A DNA stretch of 64,000 nucleotides, from contig NZ_VMNW02000018.1 in assembly GCF_007713735.2 (NCBI RefSeq), positions 1-64,000 of the forward strand, in the 5' to 3' direction. The notes under the pieces were generated by a model, which was given only the letters and a program-made list of their open reading frames with translations, did not search any database and was not told the DNA's origin. This document shows positions 53,000-61,401 of this stretch, in pieces (position 1 is the first letter of the stretch; every line of letters begins with the position of its first letter). The position numbers were made by a program, and so were the translations under genes. This stretch comes from Amycolatopsis acidicola. Lineage in GTDB: Bacteria; Actinomycetota; Actinomycetes; Mycobacteriales; Pseudonocardiaceae.

Positions 53000-53556
53000 T
53001 GCAGCGCCGGGTTCGCGAGGACCGCCTCGTGGATCGGCACCGCGAGCCGCGGTGAGACGGCGCGCAGGAAGTCGACCGCTTCGCCGGCCTTGAGCCAGGG
53101 CGCCCCGGTCGGCAGGCCGAGCACGTCCACCTTCTGCTCCGGCACGTGGAACGAGTCGCCGGGGTGGTAGAAGGCGCCGTGGCCGAACAGGAACCCGACG
53201 TTCGGGATGACCGGGATGTCCTGGTGGATCACCGCGTGCTGGCCGCCGACGGCGTGCACCGCGGTGCCGCCGATCTCCAGCGCGTCGCCGGGCCGGGCGA
53301 CCTGGAACTCCAGGCCCAGCTTGGCCACCGTCTCCTCGGTGCCGGGGTCGACGATCAGCTTCGCGTCCGGGTTCGCCTTCAGCAGGCCCGGCAGCCGCTC
53401 GGCGTCGATGTGGTCGAAGTGCTGGTGGGTGATGAAGACCGCGGACAGCTCGCGCTCTTTCTCGAACCCTTCGGAGAACGCGCCGGGGTCGAGCAGGATC
53501 CGCTCGCCGTCGGTCTCCAGCAGCACACAGGCGTGTCCATAGTGGACAATGCGCAT
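52918..53556 (-). CDS. MBL-fold metal-dependent hydrolase (UlaG-like)
   Basis: The 212-residue protein has the metallo-beta-lactamase motif FITHQHFDHIDAERLPG (HxHxDH with Gln between the histidines), MRIVHYGHACVLLETDGERI at the N-terminus, HAVGGQHAVIHQDIP, GAFYHPGDSFHVPEQKVDVL and the final conserved His of AVPIHEAVLANP. This is the UlaG/YtkL-like group that hydrolyses phosphodiester or lactone substrates. It carries one copy of the dispersed word (53535) at its start codon region. It may be co-transcribed with the upstream ArsR gene, 30 bp away. Confidence 0.9.
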   Translation of the reverse strand: MRIVHYGHACVLLETDGERILLDPGAFSEGFEKERELSAVFITHQHFDHIDAERLPGLLKANPDAKLIVDPGTEETVAKLGLEFQVARPGDALEIGGTAVHAVGGQHAVIHQDIPVIPNVGFLFGHGAFYHPGDSFHVPEQKVDVLGLPTGAPWLKAGEAVDFLRAVSPRLAVPIHEAVLANPALHYGLFTNLAPEGTEVRVAARGEFEKVS

Positions 53557-53586
53557 CGTGGTTCACTCCTCGTGCAGATGACCAGG

Positions 53587-54537
53587 TCAGCGTAGGCCCG
53601 CGAGCAGAGACTCGCCAAGATCGCTCCGGCGGTATCGCACCTGAAGTCCGGTACGGGTCGCCGTGAGTATGCCCACGTCGCGCAGCGCGGTGAGGTGCTC
53701 GGAGACGGTGCCGGCCGAGAGCCCGAGCCGCCGCGCGAGCGCCGTCGTGCCGGCCGGTTCGTCAAGCGCCACAAGCAAAGCCGCCTTGGTCCGGCCGAGG
53801 ACGGCGGCGAGCCGGGCGTCGGGTTTCCGCTCGGCCGCCCACAGCCGGGCGACCCCTCGCGCCGGGTACAGCAGCGCGGGCTGCCACGGTTCGAGCAACA
53901 TCACTCCGACGCGTGGCCACGCGAAGGTGCAGGGGATGAGCAGGAGCCCGCGTTCGTCGATGCGCCCGCGGGCGCGGCTGCGGCTCTCGACCAGCAGCGA
54001 GTCGCCTGCCAGCCGGACGCGCGGGCTCAACTCGTTGAGCACCAACGCTGTTCCGCCCTCGGCGAGACGCCGCGAGCGGTACGCGATGTCGTCCGTCAGC
54101 ACCGCGCGCATCCGGGTCCAGTGCGGCGCGACGAGTTCCGACCACACGATGGCCATTTCCTCGGCCAGCCGGTCACGCGCGAGTCCGGGATCCGCCGGGA
54201 GTTCCGCCAGATCGGCGTCGACCATGGCCAGTTCGGCGGCGACCTGGGCGGGCGGGGTCCGGCGGATCGCGGCGAGCTGGAGCTCGGCGGTGGTTTCCGG
54301 GCTGTCCGGCGGCGGGCTGAGGAAATCGGTGATGTAGTGCCGCGCGGACAGCACCCGGCGCAGCCCGTCGATCGGCAACCGCGCCGCCGTTCGCCGGGCA
54401 CCGTCGAGCCAGGGCAGGTACGCGGGGTGGCCGCGCAGGCCGAGCACCACCTGCACCGCACCCAGCGCCTCCTCCAGCGGGGAGATGGCGAACCGGATCC
54501 GGTGGGTGCCCGGCGCGGTCAGCTCGAGCTCGATCAT
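53587..54537 (-). CDS. ArsR/HTH_20-type regulator with DUF5937-like N-terminal domain
   Basis: The 316-residue protein is much longer than a usual ArsR protein. The winged helix lies at the C-terminus (~250-316): LGRTKAALLVALDEPAGTTA, LARRLGLSAGTVSEHLTALR and GILTATRTGLQVRYRRSDLG. The N-terminal ~230 residues resemble the actinobacterial DUF5937 sensor part (IRFAISPLEEALGAVQVVLG at the start). It is divergent from an MFS transporter, with a perfect palindrome in the gap, so it probably controls that exporter. Confidence 0.82.
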   Translation of the reverse strand: MIELELTAPGTHRIRFAISPLEEALGAVQVVLGLRGHPAYLPWLDGARRTAARLPIDGLRRVLSARHYITDFLSPPPDSPETTAELQLAAIRRTPPAQVAAELAMVDADLAELPADPGLARDRLAEEMAIVWSELVAPHWTRMRAVLTDDIAYRSRRLAEGGTALVLNELSPRVRLAGDSLLVESRSRARGRIDERGLLLIPCTFAWPRVGVMLLEPWQPALLYPARGVARLWAAERKPDARLAAVLGRTKAALLVALDEPAGTTALARRLGLSAGTVSEHLTALRDVGILTATRTGLQVRYRRSDLGESLLAGLR

Positions 54538-54553
54538 GTGGCGTCTCTTTCGG

Positions 54554-54568
54554 CTATTTCCGAAATAG
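54554..54568. promoter_or_regulatory. Operator palindrome between ArsR-type and MFS genes
   Basis: CTATTTC-C-GAAATAG is a perfect 15-bp palindrome, 17 bp upstream of the ArsR-type start and 37 bp upstream of the MFS start. TTTCGG (54548-54553) and CCGAAA (54560-54565) give a second, interleaved inverted pair. It suits a shared operator for the divergent pair. Confidence 0.6.
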
Positions 54569-54604
54569 TACGACCGCGGGCGGCTGTGGAGAAGCGTCGA
54601 GGGC

Positions 54605-55792
54605 ATGGCGCTCACCCGCGAGTACTGGCACTGGTCGGCCGGGATCCAGCTGGCCAGGCTGCCGGCGACGATGGCACCGCTCGCCTTCACGCTGCTGACC
54701 ACCGCGATCACCGGGTCCTACCGGCTGGGCGGGGTGATGATGGCCGTGTTCGTGGCCGCCGAACTGCTCGGCGCGGTCCCGTCCGGCCGGTTGCTCGACC
54801 GGCTCGGCCGGGCGCGCGGCCTCGTGCTCCTGCTGACCTGCGCGGGCGGCACGCTCGCGGCCATCGCCGCCGCGGCGTGGGCCGGGTTGGCGGGACCGGT
54901 GCTGCTCGCGCTCGTCGTCCTGCCGGGCGCGATCACCGGCGGCCTTTCCGGCGGATTCCGTTCCCTGCTGCCCGGCACGATTCCGGCGGACGCGTTGCCG
55001 CGCGCGGTGTCCGTGGACGCGATGCTCATGGAGGGTGTGCTGATCGCCGGGCCGCTGCTGGTGTCGGTGTGCGGGCTCGCGAGCGCGCTGCTCCCGCTCG
55101 GCGTGATGGCGGCGGCCTATCTCGGGTCGGCGATCTTGGTGCCACACAAGGAAGTCGAGCTCGAACGCGCCGGTGCCCGGCTGCCGATCGGGCCCGCGGC
55201 CCGCTGGCTCGCCTGCCAGTTCGCGATCGGCCACCTGCTCTCGACGATCGAGGTCGCACCGCTGCCGCTGGTGCAGCGGCTCGGCGCCGCGCCGGGAACC
55301 GCCGGGCTCGTCATCGCCGTGCTCAGCGGCGCCAGCATCGTGGGCAGCGCGCTCTACGCCTGGCGCGCGCCGCGCTGGGCGCCCATCCGCCAGGCGACTC
55401 TTCTGCTCTGCGGGTTCGTCGTCAGCGGATGCCTAGTCGCCGCGAACCTCGGCTGGGCGGGGCTGCTCATCGGCGCGGCATTGCTCGGCTGCTGCACCGG
55501 GCCGCTGGTCACCGTCGCTTCGGTGCAGTTGCAGCGCTTGCTGCCGGAAGGCCGTCGCGCGGAAGGCTTCTCGCTTTCGTTCGCCGTCCAGGGCACGGGG
55601 TTCGCGCTCGGCTCGCTGAGCCTCGGCCTGCTGCCGCTGTGGGCTGCTCCTTTGCTCGGGGTGGTGAGCTCGGCCACGGCTTGTGTCATGCTGTCCGTAC
55701 TGACCAGTAGGGAGGCGCAGCATGACCGCGGTGGAGCCCAAGCCGGCAGTGCACCAGGAGACCTTCGACTCGCTGAACCCGGCAACGGATGA
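54605..55792 (+). CDS. MFS transporter, 12-helix
   Basis: The 395-residue protein has about twelve helices, with RLPATMAPLAFTLLTTAITG in helix 1, VPSGRLLDRLGRARGLVLLL as the loop 2-3 motif, and a second half beginning LACQFAIGHLLSTIEVAPLP. It looks like a small-molecule exporter of the DHA1/MFS_1 type with unknown substrate. It is divergent from the ArsR-type regulator. The final ~24 residues after the last helix are hydrophilic and overlap the start of the aldehyde-dehydrogenase gene by 71 bases in another frame. Confidence 0.87.
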   Translation: MALTREYWHWSAGIQLARLPATMAPLAFTLLTTAITGSYRLGGVMMAVFVAAELLGAVPSGRLLDRLGRARGLVLLLTCAGGTLAAIAAAAWAGLAGPVLLALVVLPGAITGGLSGGFRSLLPGTIPADALPRAVSVDAMLMEGVLIAGPLLVSVCGLASALLPLGVMAAAYLGSAILVPHKEVELERAGARLPIGPAARWLACQFAIGHLLSTIEVAPLPLVQRLGAAPGTAGLVIAVLSGASIVGSALYAWRAPRWAPIRQATLLLCGFVVSGCLVAANLGWAGLLIGAALLGCCTGPLVTVASVQLQRLLPEGRRAEGFSLSFAVQGTGFALGSLSLGLLPLWAAPLLGVVSSATACVMLSVLTSREAQHDRGGAQAGSAPGDLRLAEPGNG

Positions 55793-57212
55793 GGTCGTCG
55801 GCAGCTATCCCGTGCACACCGGGGAGCAGGTCCGGGAAGCCGTCGACCGGGCGAAGAAGGCCGGGCAGTGGTGGGCTTCGCTCGGCTTCGACGGGCGGGC
55901 GGAGCGCCTTCGCCGGTGGAACGCGGTGCTGTCCCGCCGGATGCCCGAGTTGATCGACGTCGTCTGCCGCGAGACCGGCAAACCGCGCGGCGACGCGCAG
56001 CTGGAAATCGTCCTGGCGATCGAACACGTCGCGTGGGCTGGCAAGCACGCGCGCAAGGTCCTCGGCCGCAAGCGCCGGTCCGCCGGGCTGCTGCTCAGCA
56101 ACCACACCGCCAGCGTGGAGTATCTCCCGCTCGGCGTGGTCGGCGTGATCGGGCCGTGGAACTACCCGGTGTTCACGCCGATGGGTTCCCTCACCTACGC
56201 GCTCGCGGCGGGCAACTCCGTGGTGTTCAAGCCCAGCGAGTACACGCCCGGCGTCGGGAAGTGGCTCGTCGACACCTTCGCCGAGGTGGTCCCGGAGCAG
56301 CCGGTGTTCCAGCTGATCACCGGTTTCGGCGCGACGGGCGCGGCGCTCGTTTCCGCCGGGGTCGACAAGATCGCCTTCACCGGTTCGACGGCCACCGGCA
56401 AGAAGATCATGGCCGCGGCGGCGGAAACCCTGACCCCGGTGGTGATCGAGGCCGGGGGCAAGGACGCGCTGCTGGTCGACGACGACGCGGACGTGGACGC
56501 GGCGGCCGACGCCGCGGTCTGGGGCGCGTTCTCCAACTCGGGCCAGACCTGCATCGGCGTCGAGCGGGTCTACGTGCACGAGCGGGTGTACGACTCGTTC
56601 CTCGGCAAGGTGGTGGCGTTGACCGAGAAGGTCAAGCCGGGCACCGAGTACGGCCCGATGACCATGCCTTCGCAGCTGGACGTCGTGCGGCGGCACATCG
56701 CCGACGCGCTCGCCAAGGGCGGCCGGGCGCTGACCGGCGGCAAGGACGCGGTCGGCGACCGGTTCGTGGAGCCGACGGTGCTGGTCGACGTCCCGGAGGA
56801 CTCCGAGGCGGTGCGCGAGGAGACCTTCGGCCCGACCATGACGGTCGCCAAGGTCAAGGACATGGACGAGGCCGTGGAGAAGGCGAACGCGACCAGCTAC
56901 GGCTTGGGCTCGACGGTGTTCTCCAAGCACAACGGGCAGCGCATCGCCGAGCGGCTGCGCTCGGGGATGACCTCGATCAACGCGCCGTTCTCGTTCGCCG
57001 GGGTGGCCACGCTGCCGTTCGGCGGGGTCGGGGATTCGGGCTTCGGCCGGATCCACGGTCCGGAGGGGCTGCGCGAGTTCGCCAGGACGAAGGCGGTGGC
57101 GCGGCAGCGGTTCACCGTGCCGATCCAGCTGACGTCGTTCTCCCGCACGGAGAAGACGGATCAGCTGGTCAGCCGCCTGATCAAGACACTGCACGGGCGC
57201 GGCAAGGGCTGA
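55722..57212 (+). CDS. NAD(P)-dependent aldehyde dehydrogenase
   Basis: The 496-residue enzyme has the ALDH signatures: LGVVGVIGPWNYPVFTPMGS, FKPSEYTPGVGKWL, the NAD-binding FTGSTATGKKIMAAAAETLT, the catalytic Glu of VIEAGGKDALLVDDDADVDA and the catalytic Cys in FSNSGQTCIGVERVYVHERV. PFGGVGDSGFGRIHGPEGLR is near the end, and a membrane-anchor-like tail is not evident. It resembles the succinate-semialdehyde / long-chain-aldehyde group; the substrate is not certain. Its start lies 71 bases inside the MFS gene. The IclR regulator follows after 40 bp. Confidence 0.93.
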   Translation: MTAVEPKPAVHQETFDSLNPATDEVVGSYPVHTGEQVREAVDRAKKAGQWWASLGFDGRAERLRRWNAVLSRRMPELIDVVCRETGKPRGDAQLEIVLAIEHVAWAGKHARKVLGRKRRSAGLLLSNHTASVEYLPLGVVGVIGPWNYPVFTPMGSLTYALAAGNSVVFKPSEYTPGVGKWLVDTFAEVVPEQPVFQLITGFGATGAALVSAGVDKIAFTGSTATGKKIMAAAAETLTPVVIEAGGKDALLVDDDADVDAAADAAVWGAFSNSGQTCIGVERVYVHERVYDSFLGKVVALTEKVKPGTEYGPMTMPSQLDVVRRHIADALAKGGRALTGGKDAVGDRFVEPTVLVDVPEDSEAVREETFGPTMTVAKVKDMDEAVEKANATSYGLGSTVFSKHNGQRIAERLRSGMTSINAPFSFAGVATLPFGGVGDSGFGRIHGPEGLREFARTKAVARQRFTVPIQLTSFSRTEKTDQLVSRLIKTLHGRGKG

Positions 57213-57213
57213 G

Positions 57214-57233
57214 TCGTCCGATATTTCGGACGA
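57214..57233. promoter_or_regulatory. IclR-type operator, copy 1
   Basis: TCGTCCGATATTTCGGACGA has perfect 8-bp arms around TATT, 19 bp upstream of the IclR start. A copy with one mismatch lies directly upstream of the U32-like gene at 61029-61048, which links the two transcription units. Confidence 0.75.
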
Positions 57234-57252
57234 GGCGGGGTATGTTTTCCCC

Positions 57253-58017
57253 ATGCCCCGCCTCGTGCCCGCCGTGCTGCGCGCGGCTGACGTCCTCGAG
57301 CTGTTCCTCGGCACCGAGCCCAGCCTGTCCGCCGCGCAGATCACGGCGCGGCTCGACCTCCCGCGCTCCACTGTGCACGAGTTGCTGACCACGCTCGTCG
57401 CGCGCCGGTACCTGGACAAGCAGGCAGGCGAGGAGACCATGTACCGGCTGGGCCCGGTGCTGCTCGAACTGGGCTCGCGTTACCAGCAGCGGCTGGAGTT
57501 CGCCGCCGAAGCCGACACCGTCGCGCGCTCGGTCGCGGCACAGTGCGGGGAAACCGTGCACGTGGGTGTGCTCGACGGGCTCGACGTGGTCTATGTGTCC
57601 AAAATAGACTCGACACATTCGGTGCGGCTGATCTCCGAGGTCGGCGTCCGGCTCCCGGCGCACTGCACGGCGGTGGGCAAGGTGCTGCTCGCGGGGCTGC
57701 CGGAGGCAGAGCTGACCGCGGCGCTGAAAGGACACAAGCTCGCGGCCCTCACCGAGCGCAGTATCACCTCGCGCTCGGTTTTGCTGGCACAGCTGAAAGA
57801 AGTGCGCGCGAACGGGAAAGCGAGCGAACGCAGCGAGTCCAATGTGGACGCCGGTTGCGTGGCAGCGCCCGTGGTGGACGCGAGCGGCTCCTGGGTCGCG
57901 GCGATGAGTATTTCGATCCCGACGTCCCGGCATTCCGACGAATCCTGGGCCCGCTGGGAGAAGCTCGTGCGCGAAGGGGCTGCGGAGCTTTCGGCCCGGC
58001 TGGGCGGAAAGCTCTAG
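57253..58017 (+). CDS. IclR family transcriptional regulator
   Basis: The 254-residue protein has an N-terminal winged helix (AVLRAADVLELFLGTEPSLS, AAQITARLDLPRSTVHELLT) and the IclR effector domain: GETVHVGVLDGLDVVYVSKI, HSVRLISEVGVRLPAHCTAV, GKVLLAGLPEAEL and VDAGCVAAPVVDASGSWVAA. Effectors in this family are usually small carboxylates. TATGTT (57241-57246) lies 6 bp before the ATG, so the mRNA may be leaderless. It probably controls itself and the U32/enolase operon. Its TAG overlaps the HxlR stop in a CTAG. Confidence 0.93.
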   Translation: MPRLVPAVLRAADVLELFLGTEPSLSAAQITARLDLPRSTVHELLTTLVARRYLDKQAGEETMYRLGPVLLELGSRYQQRLEFAAEADTVARSVAAQCGETVHVGVLDGLDVVYVSKIDSTHSVRLISEVGVRLPAHCTAVGKVLLAGLPEAELTAALKGHKLAALTERSITSRSVLLAQLKEVRANGKASERSESNVDAGCVAAPVVDASGSWVAAMSISIPTSRHSDESWARWEKLVREGAAELSARLGGKL

Positions 58018-58349
58018 CCTTTCGGGCGCCAGCCCGACGCCCAGGCGTCGAGCCGGGTGAGCGTTTTGAGCAAGGACTTTCCTTGTGCGGTAAGGCCATA
58101 GCCCGCGTCGGCGTGTTCGACGAGGTCCGCTTCGCCGAGTTCACGCAGCCTGTCCGCGAGCACGCTGGACGAGATGCCGCCGCACTGCTGCTGGAGCTCG
58201 CGGAAGGTCGGAGCCGCGCCGTCACGTAACTCCCACAGCACGCGCAACGCCCAGCGCCTGCCGAGGAGATCGAGCAGGGCCATGATCGGGCGGCCGGTTT
58301 CCGAGCCGCGGACCCGCCTGCCGGGCAACGGGGTGGAGTGCTTCGCCAT
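58014..58349 (-). CDS. HxlR family transcriptional regulator
   Basis: The 111-residue winged-helix protein has MALLDLLGRRWALRVLWELR, GAAPTFRELQQQCGGISSSV, LADRLRELGEADLVEHADAG and YGLTAQGKSLLKTLTRLDAW, all typical of HxlR/MarR-like regulators. The conserved early Cys of redox-sensing HxlR proteins is not in its usual place. It is divergent from the carboxymuconolactone-decarboxylase-like gene, 39 bp away, which is its likely target. Confidence 0.9.
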   Translation of the reverse strand: MAKHSTPLPGRRVRGSETGRPIMALLDLLGRRWALRVLWELRDGAAPTFRELQQQCGGISSSVLADRLRELGEADLVEHADAGYGLTAQGKSLLKTLTRLDAWASGWRPKG

Positions 58350-58388
58350 TGCTTTCCTTTCCGAAGCAGCAAGGCTACCGTACCCGGC

Positions 58389-58943
58389 ATGCCTCTGAAA
58401 TCGAAGCAGCCTCGGATCCAGCCGCTCGAGCCACCGTACGACGAGGAGACCGGCGCCGCGCTCGACCTGCTCGGGCCGCCGATCCAGCTGTTCCGCGTGT
58501 GGGCCCGGCGGCCCGAACTCGCCCGCGGCGTCGCGAGTTGGGGGCAGTATTACTTCTCCCGCCGTGCCACGCTCACGCTCCGGCAGCGGGAACTGGTCAT
58601 CGACCGGACCACGGCGTTGTGCGGCGCCGACTACGAGTGGAGCGTGCACATCGCCACCTTCGCCGAAAAGGCGCAGCTCAGCGCCGCGCAGATCAGCTCA
58701 CTCGCGACCGGCGGCCCGGCGGACGACTGCTGGGACACGGCCGACCGCGCGGTGCTTCAAGCGGTCGACGAACTCCACGCGACTTACGACCTCGCCGACG
58801 AGACCTGGGCGAACCTCGTGACCGCCATCGGCGAGGACGCCACGCTCGACGTGCTCCTAGTCTGCGGCTGGTACCACGCGATTTCCTTCACCGTCCGAGC
58901 ATTACGGCTGCCCCGGAACCCGCCTAGCTCTTTGTCCCTCTGA
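58389..58943 (+). CDS. Carboxymuconolactone decarboxylase (AhpD-like) family protein
   Basis: The 184-residue helical protein has the CMD-family layout: ELARGVASWGQYYFSRRATL, TLRQRELVIDRTTALCGADY with a single active-site-region Cys (the AhpD CxxC is reduced), EWSVHIATFAEKAQLSAAQI, and a C-terminal half DRAVLQAVDELHATYDLADE. Such proteins act as decarboxylases or hydroperoxide-related enzymes. The start at 58389 removes an unlikely hydrophobic extension. Its last 20 bases overlap the enolase-superfamily gene. Confidence 0.85.
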   Translation: MPLKSKQPRIQPLEPPYDEETGAALDLLGPPIQLFRVWARRPELARGVASWGQYYFSRRATLTLRQRELVIDRTTALCGADYEWSVHIATFAEKAQLSAAQISSLATGGPADDCWDTADRAVLQAVDELHATYDLADETWANLVTAIGEDATLDVLLVCGWYHAISFTVRALRLPRNPPSSLSL

Positions 58944-60075
58944 ACTGCCAGTCTTCCGCGAAGAGGTCGAACCGCGCGGCTTGGAACGGGTGTTCGGCGA
59001 TGAAGTCGGTGTCCAGTTCCACGCCGAGGCCCGGGCCTTCCGGCAGCGGGAAGTACCCGTCCACCACAGCGGGCAGGCCTGGCGCCGCCCGCTTCACGTG
59101 CTCATCGGCGAAATCGTTGAAGTGCTCCTGGATCTTGAAGTTCGGCGTGGTCGCGGCCAGGTGCAGGTTCGCCGCGGTCAGCACCGGGCCGCCCACGTTG
59201 TGCGGCGCGACGAGCACGAAGTGGGTCTCCGCGGTCGCCGCGAGCTTGCGTGTTTCGGCGATGCCGCCGAGGTGCCCGATGTCGGGCTGGATCACGTCCG
59301 CCGCCTGCAGTTCGAACAGTTCGCGGAACTCGGCGCGGTCGTGGATCCGCTCGCCGGTGGCGATCGGGATGTCCACGTGGTCCGCGACCTTGTTCAGTGC
59401 CTTGAGGTTCTCCGGCGGCACGGGTTCTTCGAGCCAGCCGGGGTCGAACTCCGCGAGCGAGCGGGCGACGCGCACCGCCTCCGCCGGGGCGAACCGGCCG
59501 TGCATCTCGACCAGGATCTCCACATCGGGGCCCACCGCGTCGCGCACCGCGGCCACCAGGTCGGCCGAGCGGCGGAGTTCCTCCCGCGAAAGCTCCCACT
59601 GCCCTGGCCCGAACGGGTCGAACTTCAGCGCCCGGTACCCGCGTTCAACGACCCGGCGGGCGGCCGCGTGGAACTCGCCGGGCTCGCGTTCGACGGTGTA
59701 CCAGCCGTTGGCGTAGGCCTTGATCTTCTCCCGCACCTTGCCGCCGAGCAGCCGCCAGACCGGCTGCCCCAGCGCCTTGCCGACGATGTCCCAGCACGCC
59801 ATCTCGACACAACCGATGCCGGACATGACGATCTCGCCCGCGCGCCCGTAATCCCCGCGCTTCATGCGCTGTACCAAGGACTCGATGTCGAACGGATCCG
59901 AGCCGACGACGTGCCGCGGGACGGCTTCGGCGAGATATCCGCGCAGGGCTTCGGTGTGTCCGAGCATCCGCGTCTCGCCGACGCCGGTCAGACCCTCGTC
60001 GGTGTGCACGCGGACGAAGGTCAGGTCCCGCCACGGGGTGCCGAGCACGAACGTCTCGACCCTGCTGATCTTCAC
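58924..60075 (-). CDS. Enolase-superfamily dehydratase (mandelate racemase/galactonate dehydratase-like)
   Basis: The 383-residue protein has an N-terminal capping domain (MKISRVETFVLGTPWRDLTF) and the barrel motifs of acid-sugar dehydratases: GYRALKFDPFGPGQWELSRE, metal ligands in VEILVEMHGRFAPAEAV, EFDPGWLEEPVPPENLKALN and PIATGERIHDRAEFRELFEL, then ADVIQPDIGHLGGIAETRKL and LVAPHNVGGPVLTAANLHLA with the catalytic His. It probably removes water from a sugar acid such as galactonate or gluconate. The GTG start overlaps the U32-like stop by 4 bases. Confidence 0.92.
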   Translation of the reverse strand: MKISRVETFVLGTPWRDLTFVRVHTDEGLTGVGETRMLGHTEALRGYLAEAVPRHVVGSDPFDIESLVQRMKRGDYGRAGEIVMSGIGCVEMACWDIVGKALGQPVWRLLGGKVREKIKAYANGWYTVEREPGEFHAAARRVVERGYRALKFDPFGPGQWELSREELRRSADLVAAVRDAVGPDVEILVEMHGRFAPAEAVRVARSLAEFDPGWLEEPVPPENLKALNKVADHVDIPIATGERIHDRAEFRELFELQAADVIQPDIGHLGGIAETRKLAATAETHFVLVAPHNVGGPVLTAANLHLAATTPNFKIQEHFNDFADEHVKRAAPGLPAVVDGYFPLPEGPGLGVELDTDFIAEHPFQAARFDLFAEDWQFRGTKS

Positions 60076-61022
60076 ACCAGCTCCTCGACGGCGGCCGGCA
60101 CCGCGAGGTCCGCGGCGGGCAGCGTGGAACCGACCGCGTCCGGCGCGTAGCGGTGCAACAGCTCCAGTCCGATCTCCGCGCGGCGCACGCGCTCCCGCGA
60201 CAACGCGACCGCTGTCGGGGTCAGATGCGTGCCGCTGGGGTAGATGTTCGGCGCGTTCCGCAGCCCGAACTTGAGGTACACCGGCGCCGCGACCCGCACG
60301 ATCTCGGCGATCTCGAAATGCCGCACGAACCCGCCGAGGTCGTCCGGGGCTTCGAGGTAGACGTCCAGCGGGATGTCGATCGCCGCGCGGATGGCGGCGA
60401 GCTGGGCGAGGCTCAGGTCGGTGGGCACGTTGTAGGTGTCGGCCCCGGTCTGTTCCGCGATCCGCACGGACGCCGGGTTCGCCAGCCCCATCTGCACGCT
60501 GATCTTGAACCGCAGGTCCGGCGGCAGCTCACCGGCCTCGCGCATCCTGGCCGCCACCGTGAGCACGCCGAGGTCGGTGATCAGCACGCTGCGGATCCCG
60601 GCGTCGGCGGTGCGGCGGATGTCCTCGAGGACGTGCACGAGCTGCTCCGTCCCGCGCGCCTGCGCCGCGAAGAAGCCGCCCGCGCTCGCGACCGAAGCGG
60701 CCCCGGTGTCCCAGGCCGCGACGGGCCGGGCGAACAGGCTCACCTCCACCGACCGCGCCCTGGCGAACCGGCCGATCGTGGCCAGCTCCCGCCGGGTGAG
60801 CAACATCCCACCGCTGCCCTGCGAGACGCGGTGCACGACGACCCCGCGCGCGTCGGCCTCGGTGTAGACGGCTTCGAGCGCCTCGGGCCCCTCCACGCTC
60901 GGGATTTCCACCCGGTACTGGGCGCCGTCGGGGAAGCGCTTCGTGCTGGTGGGTGCCTCGGCCGGGTCACCGCCCGGCAGTCCGAGAGAGCGCAGGAAGT
61001 CTCGTGTCCGTTGCACCGGCAC
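60072..61022 (-). CDS. U32-family-like TIM-barrel protein
   Basis: The 316-residue protein has the U32-like (prephenate/collagenase-type) barrel pattern: ALEAVYTEADARGVVVHRVS, DIRRTADAGIRSVLITDLGV, QMGLANPASVRIAEQTGADT and YNVPTDLSLAQLAAIRAAID. The catalytic features needed for proteolysis are not defined for this family, and the context (sugar-acid dehydratase, IclR) suggests a role as an aldolase, isomerase or other barrel enzyme in catabolism. The GTG start lies 6 bp after the IclR-type operator; GAGG in the gap may be its ribosome site. Confidence 0.75.
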   Translation of the reverse strand: MPVQRTRDFLRSLGLPGGDPAEAPTSTKRFPDGAQYRVEIPSVEGPEALEAVYTEADARGVVVHRVSQGSGGMLLTRRELATIGRFARARSVEVSLFARPVAAWDTGAASVASAGGFFAAQARGTEQLVHVLEDIRRTADAGIRSVLITDLGVLTVAARMREAGELPPDLRFKISVQMGLANPASVRIAEQTGADTYNVPTDLSLAQLAAIRAAIDIPLDVYLEAPDDLGGFVRHFEIAEIVRVAAPVYLKFGLRNAPNIYPSGTHLTPTAVALSRERVRRAEIGLELLHRYAPDAVGSTLPAADLAVPAAVEELV

Positions 61023-61028
61023 ACCGCC

Positions 61029-61048
61029 TCGTTCGATATTTCGGACGA
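61029..61048. promoter_or_regulatory. IclR-type operator, copy 2
   Basis: TCGTTCGATATTTCGGACGA matches the site at 57214-57233 in 19 of 20 bases. It lies 6 bp upstream of the U32-like gene start, so a bound regulator would block both transcription and the ribosome site region. Confidence 0.75.
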
Positions 61049-61164
61049 TATTCGTGATCTCAGACGAGAGTAAGGAGGCTCACGGCGGCGGTCAAGGCGC
61101 GGCCCGACAGCGTTGATAAACTCCGGAGGTACCGCCTACCTGCGAAGACATGGGAGCGCCCACC

Positions 61165-61401
61165 GTGGCCCGAGTCGTGGTCGACGTCATGCCCAAGCCC
61201 GAGATCCTGGACCCGCAAGGCCAAGCTGTGGCAGGCGCGCTGCCGCGCCTCGGTTTCACCGGCGTTTCCCAGGTCCGGCAGGGCAAGCATTTCGAGTTGG
61301 AGGTCGACGACTCGGTCGACGACGAGACACTCGCCAAGATCGCCGAGGGCTTCCTCGCGAACCCGGTGATCGAGGAGTGGACCGTGCGGAGGGTCTCGTG
61401 A
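61165..61401 (+). CDS. purS: FGAM synthase subunit PurS
   Basis: The 78-residue protein is the small structural subunit of the PurSQL complex that makes formylglycinamidine ribonucleotide. [20 protein letters not shown] at the N-terminus, [20 protein letters not shown] and [20 protein letters not shown] are typical. The GTG start at 61165 is supported by GGGAG 8 bp upstream and by family alignment; ATG 61150 would add five residues. The TGA overlaps the purQ GTG by 4 bases. purL is not adjacent. Confidence 0.95.
   Translation: MARVVVDVMPKPEILDPQGQAVAGALPRLGFTGVSQVRQGKHFELEVDDSVDDETLAKIAEGFLANPVIEEWTVRRVS

Noticed and set aside
60072..61022. Secreted collagenase-like U32 protease
   Set aside because: No signal peptide, and context is sugar-acid catabolism; only the barrel pattern is shared.
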